Source: Actinernus sp. WN-2022
Taxonomy: Eukaryota > Cnidaria > Anthozoa > Actiniaria > Actinernidae
DNA length: 64,000 nt
Reading direction: 5' to 3'
NCBI GenBank assembly: GCA_030867875.1
Contig: JAOWCC010000431.1
Span: forward strand, 1-64,000
In this document: one piece after another, positions 23,963 through 35,232 of the stretch
Position numbering within the stretch: the stretch's first letter is position 1
How the letters are laid out: the number at the start of each line of letters is the position of its first letter
Program-made: the position numbers and the translations under genes
Notes under the pieces: generated by a model
Told to the model about the DNA's origin: nothing
Database searches by the model: none
Seen by the model: the letters and a program-made list of their open reading frames with translations, nothing else

Positions 23963-25193
23963 ATGCTCCCTAAGCGTTCTCAACGGCAAAAAAGGCCTTC
24001 GTCTAAGGCACTTCTTGTAGACGCTCCTCCAAGACGGCGTACAAGGCGCAGTAACCCTGAAGTGTTGGCATCCAATAATGTAATTGGTGGTTCACCAGAT
24101 TCAAGCATCTCTGGTACAGCAGCACCCAGTCCAATCGTTGCTTCAACAGCAGAGCCAATGGAACAGCCAGTTTGCCCTGTAGCAACCACCTCAAATGGAG
24201 GATTAGTTCCAGCAGCCTTGCCACCAGGACTGATTGAGCAATTGATATCAACGGTGACAACTGAGATGACTAAACGTCTGGCTCCTCTTCTTACCCAAAC
24301 AAGATCTACCCCTCTTCCTGTTGCACCATTGCCTTCTACTGAAGTTCCAGTTGATGTGCTTCATGAGGCAGGACACAGTTCACTATCTGCAGCAATCACC
24401 CAAGATTCCATTGCTGTTACAACTTCTGCTCTGGCAGGTGAGAGCCTATTACCCACTTTCTCCTCTCGTCCACGGAACCTTTTTTTCTTCTGTCAGTCTG
24501 CCCATTGATTCCAAGTTCTCTGCTAAACTTAAAGCTAAGATATGGAATCATGAATACATTGATTTTGGTTCACTTCTAAGCAATCCTACTTACGATGAGA
24601 AATTTCAATTGAGTTTAAGGAATTCTGAAGGCGGAAATACCCCATCATTGTGCCTTGAATCAATGTCAAAACCAAAGAGGATTGCTAGCACTGAAATGTG
24701 GATGAACGCCTTTCATGTTTTTGTTTGTGCTTACACCAGTAAATTTCCTTCTGAGGCCCCCGCCCTCATGAAATATGGAGATATCATTCAGGATTTGGCA
24801 GCAAGGGGTCTCAACTGGCGATTTTATGATGAGAATTTCCGTTTTTTACGCCAAACACAAGCTAGCCTAATGCCATGGGGAGACATTCATGGGGAATTGT
24901 GGCTAAAGTCCCAAAGTATCATATATAAGAAGCCACAACAGGCAAATCACAACCAGGGCATTACACGACCAGGTAAATTTGTCCAGATTCCTAGTTTTTT
25001 TTGCTATAGATACCACAAGGGGGGTGAATGTTCTGGTTGTGCTTTTAAGCATTCATGTTTTAAATGTGATGGAATGCATAGAGCTTTTCAGTGCAATTTT
25101 CGTGGCTCACAAAATATCGCCAGCAAACAGACCCCAGCTGCTAAGTCCCAATACATCACCAGTAAGCACTCTTCCAACCCCTATAATAAGTGA
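23963..25193 (+). pseudogene. gag: Gag-like protein of a Ngaro-type retrotransposon
   Basis: ATG at 23963. The first frame encodes a basic N-terminus and a Pro/Ser/Thr/Ala-rich region up to a run of seven T at 24480-24486. Coding continues in another frame to 25193, so a one-base indel in the T run breaks the gene. The second part carries the capsid-like core typical of DIRS/Ngaro gags (AKIWNHEYIDFGSLL; MWMNAFHVFVCAYTSKFP; ARGLNWRFYDENFRFLRQ). It ends in a Cys/His cluster (CYRYHKGGECSGC, then CFKCDGMHRAFQC) likely to bind nucleic acid. The end overlaps the RT frame. Confidence 0.8.
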
Positions 25194-26766
25194 TAGGCTT
25201 GTTTATTTCTTATCTGGTTATGTTCATTCAGAGATCGAATTTCTCTCTTCCGGTTTTACTGTAGGTTTCCCACTACATTTTGAAGGTGAGCGTATTTCTT
25301 GTATGGCAAAGAACTTACTTTCAGCTATTCAGAACCCTGAAATTGTTGATTTGAAGCTTAAAAAAGAACTAGATTCTCATAGGCTTGCAGGCCCATTTAA
25401 ATCACCTCCATTTCCTTTATTTCGGATTTCACCACTTGGAATAGTACCTAAAAAGACTCCTGGTGAATTTCGGCTAATACACCATCTGTCTGTAAAATGA
25501 TGGTATATCTCCTGAGAATACCAGTTTCCATTATGCCACTATTGAGGATGCTATTAAGTTTGTTAAACTTTCTGGTCATAGGGGACATTTGGTGTGGACA
25601 TGTTGCAGTGGCTCCTTTATGGCAAAAACAGACATCAAAAGTGCTTTTAGGATAATACCAATTCGTCCTGAAGATTATAATCTGTTAGGGATTTCCTGCC
25701 GAGGCATGTATTATTATGATCGCTGTATGCCTATGGGTTGTTCTAGTTCTTGCAAAACTTTTGAAACTTTCAGTACTGCCATTGAGTGGATTGCTCGTCA
25801 TAAATTGAACATACCCAATATTCTTCATTTGCTTGATGATTTTCTTTTTGTTTGCCCCGACAGAAGAATTATGCCGAAAGCAGTTACAATTATTGTTTAA
25901 GTTTGTGTAGTTATTTGGGTATTCCCATGGCACCAGGGAAAACTTTTGGGCCTGCAACCACTCTGTCATTTGCAGGGATTGAACTTGATGCAGTGCTTTT
26001 AGAAGCTCGTTTGCCTAAAGATAAAATTGATAAGTGCATAAAACTTATCTCAGCATTCATGCACCGTAAGAAAATTTCGTTACGTGACCTTCAATCCTTG
26101 ACTGGTTTGTTGAATTTCACTTGTTCTGTAGTTGTCCCTGGTCGTGCATTTTTACGGACACTAATAGACCTCACCATTGGTGTTAATTCACCTAACCACA
26201 GCATTAGGATCACTCGAGAGGTTAAGGAAGTTCTGCAGCTCTGGTTGTCATTTTTATCACAATTTAATGGCAGATCATTTTTTCGGGATGATTTCTGGTA
26301 TAATTCACAAAAACTGAATTTGTTTACCGATGCATCAGGTGCTATTGGTTTTGGGGCCATCTTTGGTAGTCAGTGGTGCTATGGGAAATGGCCTGAAGCC
26401 TGGTTAAATCAAAGCATTGCTTTTTTAGAATTTTATCCTATAGTTTTAAGTTTGTACTTGTGGGGTCATGAAATGCAGAATCGATGTATTTTATTTTTTA
26501 CTGACAATGAAGCTTTAGTTCTTGTCATAAATATGCAGTCTTGTCGAGACAAATCTTTGATGTTTTTCGTTCGTAAGCTGGTGCTGCCTTGTTTGAAATT
26601 AAACATAGTTTTCAAGGCAAAACATATTAGAGGCATTGATAATACATTGGCCGATTCTTTATCTCGGTTCCAGGTTCAGACCTTCAAACAGCTGGCACTA
26701 GCTCACATGAATCCTTGTCCAATACCAGTTCCCCATCACCTGCAGCCCACAAATTGGCAGCCATAG
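25150..26766 (+). pseudogene. pol: Reverse transcriptase-RNase H of a Ngaro-type retrotransposon
   Basis: Plus-strand RT begins with SHRLAGPFKSPPFPLF and LGIVPKKTPGEFRLI. It then shifts frame near 25495, reads AKTDIKSAFRIIPIRPEDYN and the catalytic LLDDFLFV box (about 25825-25848), shifts back near 25855 and stays open through RNase H (LFTDASGAIGFGAI at 26320; FTDNEALVLVI at 26500; HIRGIDNTLADSLSRF) to 26766. Order and motifs are those of tyrosine-recombinase retroelements. No methyltransferase domain follows RNase H, which favours Ngaro over DIRS1. Two frameshifts make it inactive as assembled. Confidence 0.85.
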
Positions 26767-28028
26767 TTTCAACTTTAATGCAATCCAGTCTTCAGCCATC
26801 ATCAATACCTATCTACAGAAGAGCTTGGAAACTTTTTGAGCAATTCCTTGCAACAGCATTTATGCATACTGATTTCACATTACCCATATCGCCTCCAACA
26901 CTGGCTCTTTTTATAGCCTTCATGTATGACAAAACATATGCTGCTTCTACAGTGAATACATATGTTTCAGCAATAGGCTATACCCACCGATTGGCATCAT
27001 TTCCTGACCCTACCAAGGTTTTCTATATTGTCCAAATGCTTAAAGGCTATGGAAACCTGGGCTTTCGTTTGGATACCAGATTGCCCATCACACCACAGAT
27101 ACTTTGCAGAATTTTGGATACTGCCCCTTTCATACATGCATCAGGAGTTCCGGACTTCCGGTTGGATCACACTGCATTCTGGGTAGGTGGGCTCAGAAAA
27201 GTGGGCATCAACTTCTAGATCGGCCATATTGGATTTGAGTGCAGTCAATTTTTGCTCCTTTGCAAGTTCAACAACTTACTACCTAATACACGGAATATCT
27301 TACCTTTACAGATTCTTCAGTTGGGAGTTCTAAGTCGATGTTTAAGCTTTAGAACGGAATTAATAAAGTTTCCAAGTTCACTGCGCTCAAATCCAATATG
27401 GCCGCTCTGGAAGTTGATGCCCACTTTTCTGAGCCCACCTACCCAGAATGCAGTGTCATCCAACCGGAAGTCCGGAACTCCTGATGCATGTATTGCAGGT
27501 TCCCAGTATAACATTAATTTATTTAAAGGAATGTGCACTTTAGCATTTTTTGCATTTTTAAGGATTGGTGAAATAACCTCTTCTTCAAAACAAGGATCTG
27601 GGCCTCCCCTACAGCTGTATCAGCTCATCAAACTTGTTGATTCTGCCCAGGAAGTGGTTGCTTTTAAAATCACATTTTCGGATTTTAAGCATCATTACAA
27701 TCAGCGTCAATTTTCTTTGGTGATCAACCGCCAACAAGGATTTTGTCCTGTGCAGATATTATTAGATTACCTTTATTTGCGAGGCAAACAACCGGGTGCT
27801 ATTTTTCTGGCTGTTGATGGGACTCCAGTATCCAGGTCCTTTTTCTCAGACCTACTTTCTGTAGCAATTAAGCATTGTGGGTTGGACCCCTCTCGTTATA
27901 AGGGGCACAGTTTTTGGATAGGTGCAGCCTCTCATTCTGCTGATAAGGGAGTGACCGATACACAGATTCGGTTGTTAGGCCGCTGGAAGAGTAATGCTTT
28001 CCAGAAATACATTACAATTCCTTGTTGA
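26715..28028 (+). pseudogene. Tyrosine recombinase (integrase) of a Ngaro-type element, disrupted by a MITE
   Basis: It overlaps the end of RNase H in another frame. The N-terminal SAM-like domain (SLQPSSIPIYRRAWKLF; FIAFMYDKTYAASTVNTYVS) precedes a 342-bp MITE at 27142-27483. The catalytic half resumes with FFAFLRIGEI (first Arg), then the HSF-x-IGAAS box and LGRWKSNAFQKYI with the nucleophile Tyr. In the HSF box Arg is replaced by Trp (TGG at 27915, one C-to-T step from CGG), removing a catalytic residue. MITE plus one 6-bp duplication is 348 bp, so the flanking frames agree. The element is dead by insertion and by the Arg loss. Confidence 0.88.
27142..27483. mobile_element. MITE with about 105-bp inverted repeats inside the recombinase gene
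   Basis: The left arm from CAGGAGTTCCGGACTTCCGG to GATTTGAGTGCAGT (to about 27244) is the reverse complement of 27380-27483. ATGCAT flanks both sides (27136-27141 and 27484-27489) and fits a 6-bp target duplication. Because ATGCAT is itself a palindrome, the border could be read a few bases differently (TGCA). The core of about 135 bp is noncoding. The arms are nearly identical, so the insertion is young. Superfamily unassigned. Confidence 0.88.
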
Positions 28029-28039
28029 TCTTCTTGAAT

Positions 28040-28475
28040 TTAATGTAGTTTAAGGATTGATAAGATTGTCTAGCAAGGGCAGCAGTCTTATCTTTCTTTT
28101 AATTTATTTAATTATCTTTCAATTTAATATTAATTTAATTAAAGATATATAATATTGTCTTGCAAGGGCAGCAGTCTTATCTTTCTTTTAAATTTATGCA
28201 ATTATCTTTCAATGTAATATTAATTTAATTGAAGGTTTGATAAGATTGTCTAGCAAGAGCAGCAGTTTTTCTTTCTTTCAATGGACTTTCAATTTAATAA
28301 ATTTAGTTTTAAGAGGTATTTCCAACAGCTTGCGGGGGAGCTGATTAAGGATCGATGAGACTGTCTAGCAAGGGCAGCAGTCTTATTTTTCCTTTCTTTT
28401 GTTGGTTTTACCTGATAGAATACAGGAACATAGCTGATCAGTTTAGCAAGGGCTGCTGTTCATGATTTAATCAAC
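28040..28475. repeat. Tandem repeat of 88-112 bp at the 3' end of the Ngaro-type element
   Basis: Units marked by GATTGTCTAGCAAGGGCAGC and AGTCTTATCTTTCTTTT, with AT-rich spacers, recur near 28067, 28155, 28248 and 28360, with a weaker fifth copy near 28460. It sits just after the recombinase stop, where these elements carry their internal direct repeats. Confidence 0.75.
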
Positions 28476-28844
28476 ATTTTCTCTGCTTGCTACATTGCCT
28501 GGGGTGGGGCAGCATCATTTATTTCATCATGATGCTTTTGGCGTTTTGTTTGCCCTCACTTTTACTGGGTTAAACCTTTGATGCAAATCTTGTAAATATT
28601 TGTAGATTATTTCTTTATTAAATCTCATTACCGGCTATGGGCCTTTGCTCATAGCCATATATAGCAAACCTTGGGTGTTTGTCTTTTTATTGCCCAGTAA
28701 ACATAGCTCAGCCTATGCAGCAATCAGGGGTATAATCTATAGCCATTTCATAAAGAGGGAAGACATAAATGAAATATTTGCTGGCGAATAGAATTGTTAT
28801 GTCTTCTCTCTGATTGGCTTTTGTTTGTCTTTATGCATGTATTA
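28476..28844. other. Probable 3' region of the Ngaro-type element
   Basis: Noncoding. Contains a small inverted motif CCGGCTATGGGC...GCTCATAGCCAT (28630-28655). The 3' boundary is not determined. Confidence 0.35.
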
Positions 28845-29118
28845 GTAGCTGTTATATAACTTATGCTTCTACGTGGCTTAGAGTATGGTGAGGAGACCAT
28901 TACTGCATACCCCCTCTACTGGCTATGGGGTTGTCATGTGACACTTGGTTACTTTGGATCACTCACTTCAGTTTTTCAACGTTGAAAACCTGAAGTGAAT
29001 GATCCAAAGTAACCAAGTGTCACATGACAACCCCATAGCCAGTAGAGGGGGTCAGTGGTAATGGTCTCCTCGCCATACCCAAAACCACGTGAAAACAAGT
29101 TATACAACATCTACTAAT
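28845..29118. repeat. Large hairpin (inverted repeat with almost no spacer)
   Basis: Arms meet at CAACGTTG (about 28980-28987). Inner arms of about 70 bp (CCCCCTCTACTGGCTATGGG, GTTGTCATGTGACACTTGGT, TACTTTGGATCACTCACTTC) are near perfect. Inverted similarity continues outward through GGTATGGNGAGGAGACCATT and ATAACTTNNNNTNNACGTGG. A transcript would form one long stem. No TIR element borders identified. Confidence 0.85.
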
Positions 29119-29159
29119 ATTAATAATGCACAACTCTCTCTGAAATGGCTTTTTAGGCC

Positions 29160-29580
29160 CATTTACAATAAATTTAAAATGCACTAACATAACATCTAAC
29201 ATCTAAAATTATACAATAATTATAATAAATACGTAGAAACTACACCAAGTTAGAAATTCCTAAAGTAGATAAATTTTTAAGGTCCCATTTAAATGTGGCC
29301 AAACTGGTGCTGTTAGTAAGACTACTTGGTAGCGAATTCCAAAGCGACACGGAGCGATAGAGAAAAGTCTGCTGACCGGCGGCACTCTTATATGCTGGGA
29401 TACTAAGCTTATCTTTATTTCTAGTATTTCTAGAGTGAACCGCGGAATATGTAGTAAACCTATAAGCGAGATAACATGAGGCTAACCCCTTCACACACTT
29501 AAAAGCTAAAACACCATCTCTATATGACAGTGTCAGCCTTTGCTAATCCCTATTCATCCACTCTATATTTCAAATTATAA
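29160..29580 (-). pseudogene. CR1/L2-like LINE, 3' terminal fragment
   Basis: Minus-strand translation gives the RT C-terminal tail: DGVLAFKCVKGLASCYLAYR, then RNTRNKDKLSIPAYKS and AAGQQTFLYRSVSLWNSLPS, ending at a stop at 29240. A short 3' UTR with ATTGTAAATGGGCCTAAAAA follows to about 29160. The 5' part is missing, as is usual for truncated LINE copies. Confidence 0.8.
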
Positions 29581-30888
29581 GTACCGGTATTCTACCTAGC
29601 TAACTTTTCAGTTTAGTATTCTCTTGACATGTAGATTACATTGTTTGACAAGAATTCCGTTAAAAACGGTCGCAATGAAGAACAGTTGAGGAGATACCCC
29701 ACAACAAAACCGGACGCTTTGGCGCTTGAAACATCGCACGATTTACTTGAGCAACCAAGTTCACGGATAAAATCATCTGGGACCCCATTTCTGCTTTCAC
29801 TGGAAATGAAGTGAAGAGAGAGTTAGGTGAAAACAACAAAGCTCTCGTACTGCTGTAAGTTTTAAACTTTGTATTCTAGCTGTTTTTTTATTATTTATAG
29901 AGCCCTGTTAAATAGTTTTAATGATCTCTTTGCCCCTTTCAGCTTACCTCGACGAGTTGAAGGGAAGGAACGACGCCAAGTAAATCAAGGATAAGTCCGC
30001 GAGCAAAACGAAGTTGTTTCACCACAGATCAGAAATTGTGTAGTTTATTGCTTACAAAGTTATGATGCTTGAGTTCAGAGCTCTCACTCTTTTGTCTCTT
30101 AGCATTTACAGTATATCTTGACAATTAAAATAAATACCAACAAATCCTGTACTCCTGTTTTTGTTTTATGTTTCACTGAATACCCGCGTGAAACTGCGAG
30201 TACTGTACACTTGTGGCTTTAGTTTATATGTAGTCCGTGCAGTAAAATGTTTCTGTTCTTAATTGAAGTCCCACTGGCTGCTTCAACACCACTGCAGAAA
30301 AGCAAGAAGCCTCAAGAACACGAGCTTACGAGTTCAGCAATCCAGGAGACTGACAGGTATATACTAGAAGAAACTAGCAACATGCATCGTTCTGATTGGT
30401 TAAAAAACGTAGATTAGCGGTGGTTTTAAAATTGACAGTGCTTGAGAGGCGATGGTTATTTTATCTAGTGGTCACCACGTTTGACTCTTGGTGGGTGAGA
30501 TCTTGTTCATTCAAGTACTGGGGGGTCATGCGTCATGCGTCAGTTAAATTTGTGACATTCACTTGTACTGTAAATGCACGCGTTCCCAAGATGAAACTGC
30601 CACTATCTTTTGTAACATTCAAGTTAAAATTGTGTTCATCCCACCTCCATGAAGCCATTTGTATGTACTTTTATTTTAAACCTTCAAATAAAAACTACAA
30701 TATATAATCTAGTTTCGTAAATTGCATAGACACACAGGCTGCTTGGAATCTGTGAATTCAATGGCCGAGAGGTTCCTTAGTTCATATCAAAATCGGTGGA
30801 AATAGCTCTTTCCGGCCCGGAAAAACAAATGTGAAGTCTTACCGTGGCACAGCCCCTTTAAGGCTATATTATTTATTTCTTTAAAGTT
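29581..30888. other. No firmly supported gene; possible exon traces
   Basis: 29770-29853 could be an exon (DKIIWDPISAFTGNEVKREL before a GTAAGT donor) with a weak MADF-like look. A plus-strand 103-codon ORF at 30396-30707 has no recognisable domain. Confidence 0.35.
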
Positions 30889-30941
30889 CATATGAGCCCA
30901 AATTGTTTATAATTTTTAATTTTTTTTTATATATATATATT

Positions 30942-31360
30942 TTAAACACGAAGTTCCGGTATAAATAGGTTAGCTCCTCCTCTTTTCGCGCATCGCGAGC
31001 TCGAAATTTAAAATTCAAATCGCCGAGCAGTGAAGAAAGCAAGCGAGGATATCAGCCTCTCCTTTGAAATGCTAGAGTTTTAAGGTTTAAAATTAAACAA
31101 GTCATAAAATAAAGTGACCAGAGGGAAGATAGTTGTCCATTTATGACTGCCAATGGTATTTTATGACTGTTTGCGAACTTTGTAGCCCTTACTCTGAAGT
31201 TAAACATTTTTGTGTTTCATTTGAATTTCGCGCGATAAGCAATCAGTAGGGAGCACTCAAGCGGAGCATCACGCAGATGTTCACTCAACAAAGGCTGATT
31301 GACGACTGAAGGGTGACAAACCCCTGGGCTCGCCTTTTTATACCGGAACTTCGTGTTTAA
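30942..31360. mobile_element. MITE with TTAA borders
   Basis: TTAAACACGAAGTTCCGGTA at the left is mirrored by TACCGGAACTTCGTGTTTAA at the right; the inverted repeat covers about 28 bp. TTAA lies at both borders, the target of piggyBac- and Kolobok-type transposases. The interior is noncoding and richer in GC (TCGCGCATCGCGAGCTCG). Confidence 0.75.
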
Positions 31361-32368
31361 CTTTTTTTTTATTGTAAACATTTCTAATTACTAAATTACA
31401 TTACACAAAATTTATACGACAAAGAGACAAAGGAAAAAAAAAAAAAAAGAGAAAAGAAAATACTCTAAGCCAGCTATTCCTATTCAGAAAAATGTCTAAT
31501 TGCAATTAACAGTTTTTCCCATTTCTTAAGGTGTTCCAGGGTTTTGTTCCTTGATTTTGCTACGTTGGATTCAATTTTCTCAAAATACACTAAAGAGTTT
31601 ATAAATAGAGCTAATGTAGGGATTTTTCTTTTCTCTCTTGCTTTATATAAAGCTAATTTATACATTAAGATAATAAAGTTTTGTGGCTGTTCGTTTACCC
31701 CTAATATGATATTTACAAGATTCGATTGTGGTAGATTTATATCGTGCTTTCCTAACCAAGTTCGTAATTCAAAATATAATTTTTTGGCCTCTATACATTC
31801 TACAAATAAATGATCTATTGTTTCTTGGTTAATTAAACAAAAAGAGCAACGTGAACACTCAATTAATTTAAAACGAAATAAATCAAAATTAAGATAAAGG
31901 CAGTTGTTCAAAATTCTATATTGAAAATATCGTGAATAAGAATCAATCGTTGTTGAATATATACGCCTATAAATCTCTTCCCAACTTAATGGGCTCTCAG
32001 GCTTTAATCGATTTATAATATTTATTTGGGAGGTAGGTGACTTAAACTTCGCACCAATTAAACATTTGTAAATTTCTTTTGAGTTCTCAACATTTTCTAT
32101 ATCAAACGACTTTTGCCCAAGTTTTAAGTATTTTTTTCCTATATCTATAGTACCCTCTATTTTACCTATATTTTTGACTACTTCTTTCCATTTTCTTGGT
32201 ATGGAGTGTACTAAACCTGCCCAATGAAAGAAATCCTTAGCTTGGAGGCCTTTCCTCTACCATTTCCCATTTAAATTCACCAGATTCATTCAATAGGTCT
32301 ACTATTCTATTAATATTGAGTTGCGAAAAAGTCTTAAAAAAGACTGATTTATTATCAATTTTAATATA

Positions 32369-34624
32369 CAGTCCCTGTCAAAAGTTTTTCACACCGTACG
32401 AACCACATGTGTTTACCACTTTCGGTAAAATGAATGTGGCGAAATGTGGCGAAGCGAAATCGGTAACTGAACCACTTTCGCTAAAACACAATCGGTGACC
32501 GAACCACTTTCGCTAAAACACAATCGGTGACCGAACCACTTTCGTTAAAACACAATCGGTGACCGAACCACTTTCAGTAAAACGAAATCGGTGACTCAAC
32601 CACCTTCAGTAAAACGAAATCGGTGACTCTACCACCTTCAGTAAAACGAATTCGGTGACTCGACCACCTTCGGTAAAACGAATTCGGATAGTCATCATGT
32701 TATGTAAACATGGCGCTACGTACGTGATCAATTCTAGTTTAGTTGTAGCAAAGTTCGGCGTTTTTATTCATCTGATAAACTTTACAGACTTCTGTACTTT
32801 CATACTTTAATCTATCCCTCAATCCCTTCACGATTCTTTAAAAGTCGTTGCGTACGCTGTATGTTTTCAATTCAACAGATTCAAGAGCTTTTCGGTGCTT
32901 ACATGTGCTTTCAGCCGTGGAAACTAATTGTCTGGTTTTTGACACAACAAGAATGTCGCGAACCTCGCGGAACATGTGATCTTATTGCAGAATGCAGAGT
33001 AAATAATGCGGGAAAGTTTCTCAACTTTTAATACTGGCAAGTGATAAACGTCTACCAAATTGGATATTCTGGAATTCTTTTTATTTAACGTGGGATCCGT
33101 CATTTTGCTCAAATTGCTCGAACAGAAGTGTGACATTTTTGAATAATCAATGAGCTCTGACAGCAGTGTTTGTTTTGCTTTGAGATCACACCAAAAATTA
33201 TCTTGATATCTTCCTACTGAATCAAATGCTTTTCAAAGTTTTGTATTTTATTTACGGTCTGAACAGTTTTCACCTAATGCGAAAACTGGTTTGAGTCCAT
33301 TCTGTCAAATAAAAACACCCAGGTGAATACATTTCATCACTTCGTCAATTTGTGATTGGCATTGCGGTTTATAATTGCTGTGAGACCGGACTGCAGCGAT
33401 TGGTCTGATGTCAGATGTGAAACAAACAAGTCTCAGGTCCTCGATCGATCAAACATAGGACCTGTCAAAACTCAGACTAACAGGTTCACGCGTGACTGAT
33501 TGCAATTGCACAATCTTGATATTTTAATTTCGAAAACATGACTTTCCAGAATCCGCAAACATTTGCAATGCTTTTGGTCGGAACCTTGAACAACGCAGGA
33601 ATCTCTCGTAAATGTTAAACTACGGAAGCTAAAGTTCGTTTGTTGATTATTGCTTACTGGCGGGGCCCGCTTTAAAAGTTTGCCGCTAGATTATGAACGA
33701 ACGGCGGTTGTTAGGGGCCGACCATTTGACTTTTGAGGGGGGGGGGTGGGTGTTTTTGAAAAAAAATAACCTGCAAGCCAACGGTGGCGAAAAAAAATAT
33801 CCTGCAAGCGGAAAAGCTTTGTTCTGGCTCCGCTTTTTTCGCAAAAAAAAATTCGTGCAACAACACTGCTAAAGAAAAAAAAAACGAGCACAGACAAGAA
33901 CACCCACCCCCCCCCTCAAAAGTCAAATGGTCGGCCCCTTAGTTTGTGGCGTAAGTTTAAGGTTATTATATATTCACAGCAGTTCATTTTTTTTCAGTAC
34001 AGTTTATCAGTGAGGTTATCAGAAGAAATAGGAAGGAGAGAAATGCTCTTAGCCACTTCGCGGCTTTCTCGGTACAAATCACGATCAAAACAAATAAGTT
34101 TTTCGATGAACGCACCAGGACACCGACCTGACGCTTCGCCGACAATTTGATATATCGTTTCAAAGAAGACAAAACGAGATATCATTTTTGAAATCTAAAC
34201 TTCAGCATTTTCAGTTTTAACGTTGAAAAATCACTTTAGTCGCAAGCAGTGAACTACATGTACAAGTAACAACTTGTAGACTGTCTTGACCTGCAATGTT
34301 TGGTGAAGCGAAATCGGTGACTGAACCACTTTCGGTAAAACGAAATCGGTGACTGAACCACTTTCGTTAAAACACAATCGGTGACCGAACCACTTTCGCT
34401 AAAACACAATCGGTGACCGAACCACTTTCGTTAAAACACAATCGGTGACCGAACCACTTTCAGTAAAACGAAATCGGTGACTCTACCACTTTCAGTAAAA
34501 CGAATTCGGTCTTAAAACGAATGGAGTTTACCGAACGAAATCTACCACATGTGGTTACCGAATCTTCGTTTTACCGAAGCACGTACGGTACCGTATACGG
34601 TTGAAAAACTTTTGACAGGGACTG
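32369..34624. mobile_element. Nonautonomous Tc1/mariner-like element with subterminal arrays
   Basis: Ends CAGTCCCTGTCAAAAGTTTT and its reverse complement, flanked by TA (32367-32368, 34625-34626). Just inside each end is an array of units of about 31 bp (GAACCACTTTCGCTAAAACA plus CAATCGGTGACC): about nine units at 32415-32690 and about seven at 34300-34515. Both arrays run in the same direction, unlike the inverted ends. There is no transposase; the middle is AT-rich and noncoding and carries a Harbinger-like MITE. A truncated relative lies at 11855-12103. Confidence 0.8.
33714..33938. mobile_element. PIF/Harbinger-like MITE, copy 2
   Basis: Same termini as the copy at 3785-4021 (GGGGCCGACCATTTGACTTT and complement), flanked by a TTA duplication (33711-33713, 33939-33941). 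It differs from copy 1 by a few bases and by a much shorter G run. It is the innermost insertion of the nested stack. Confidence 0.82.
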
Positions 34625-35232
34625 TATCTATTATTCCATAAAGATTGTTGCAAAATATCAGAAATATCTATTACTTCTACCCTAGCAAACTCCGCCCAAC
34701 ATCTTAATACACTTTTGTAAAAATCAGGGAGATACTTTGGAATTCGTTCTTTTTCAAAATTTTGATCTATTGCTAATATACCCCCAATTTGATTTAAAAA
34801 ACATTAAGGGCAAGAATTTCCATGCCTCTTGTTTTATACTTAACAGCGCTGTAGCCCATTTTAGATGATTCGCTTTAACAATTGATTCAAAATCAGGTGC
34901 TTTTAAACCCCCTAATTCATAGTCGCCTATCAACGTTTGATGCTTTATTTTAGGTTTTTTACCATTCCATATATTTTTTTCAATTCACAATCAACTAATT
35001 TGATAAACTCATCTTTCACATCTATTTTCGAACATATGTATAATAACTTGGATATTGCTAATGAACGAACTACCTGAATTCTACCATATAATGTTAAGGG
35101 TCTACTCCGCCACATAGATAAAATTGTTCTTAAGTTAGTTAATATACGCTGGAAATTATTGTTATAATGTAATACCTTGTTGTAAGTAAAATAAATACCT
35201 AATATTTTAACTCCTTGTTTCTCAAAATCTAT

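Larger units (their letters stand above)
31480..35232 (-). pseudogene. L1 ORF2, C-terminal part, split by a Tc1-like element
   Basis: 34628-35232 translates with stops into thumb/connection sequence (SKIDVKDEFIKLVDCELKK and IYGMVK near 35030-34965). After the 2.26-kb insertion the open part 31911-31480 carries the Cys-rich C-terminal motif CSFCLINQETIDHLFVEC found at the end of L1/Tx1 ORF2 proteins and likely to bind RNA, followed by a basic tail. Coding similarity fills the gap 31912-32366 in broken frames. Confidence 0.75.
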
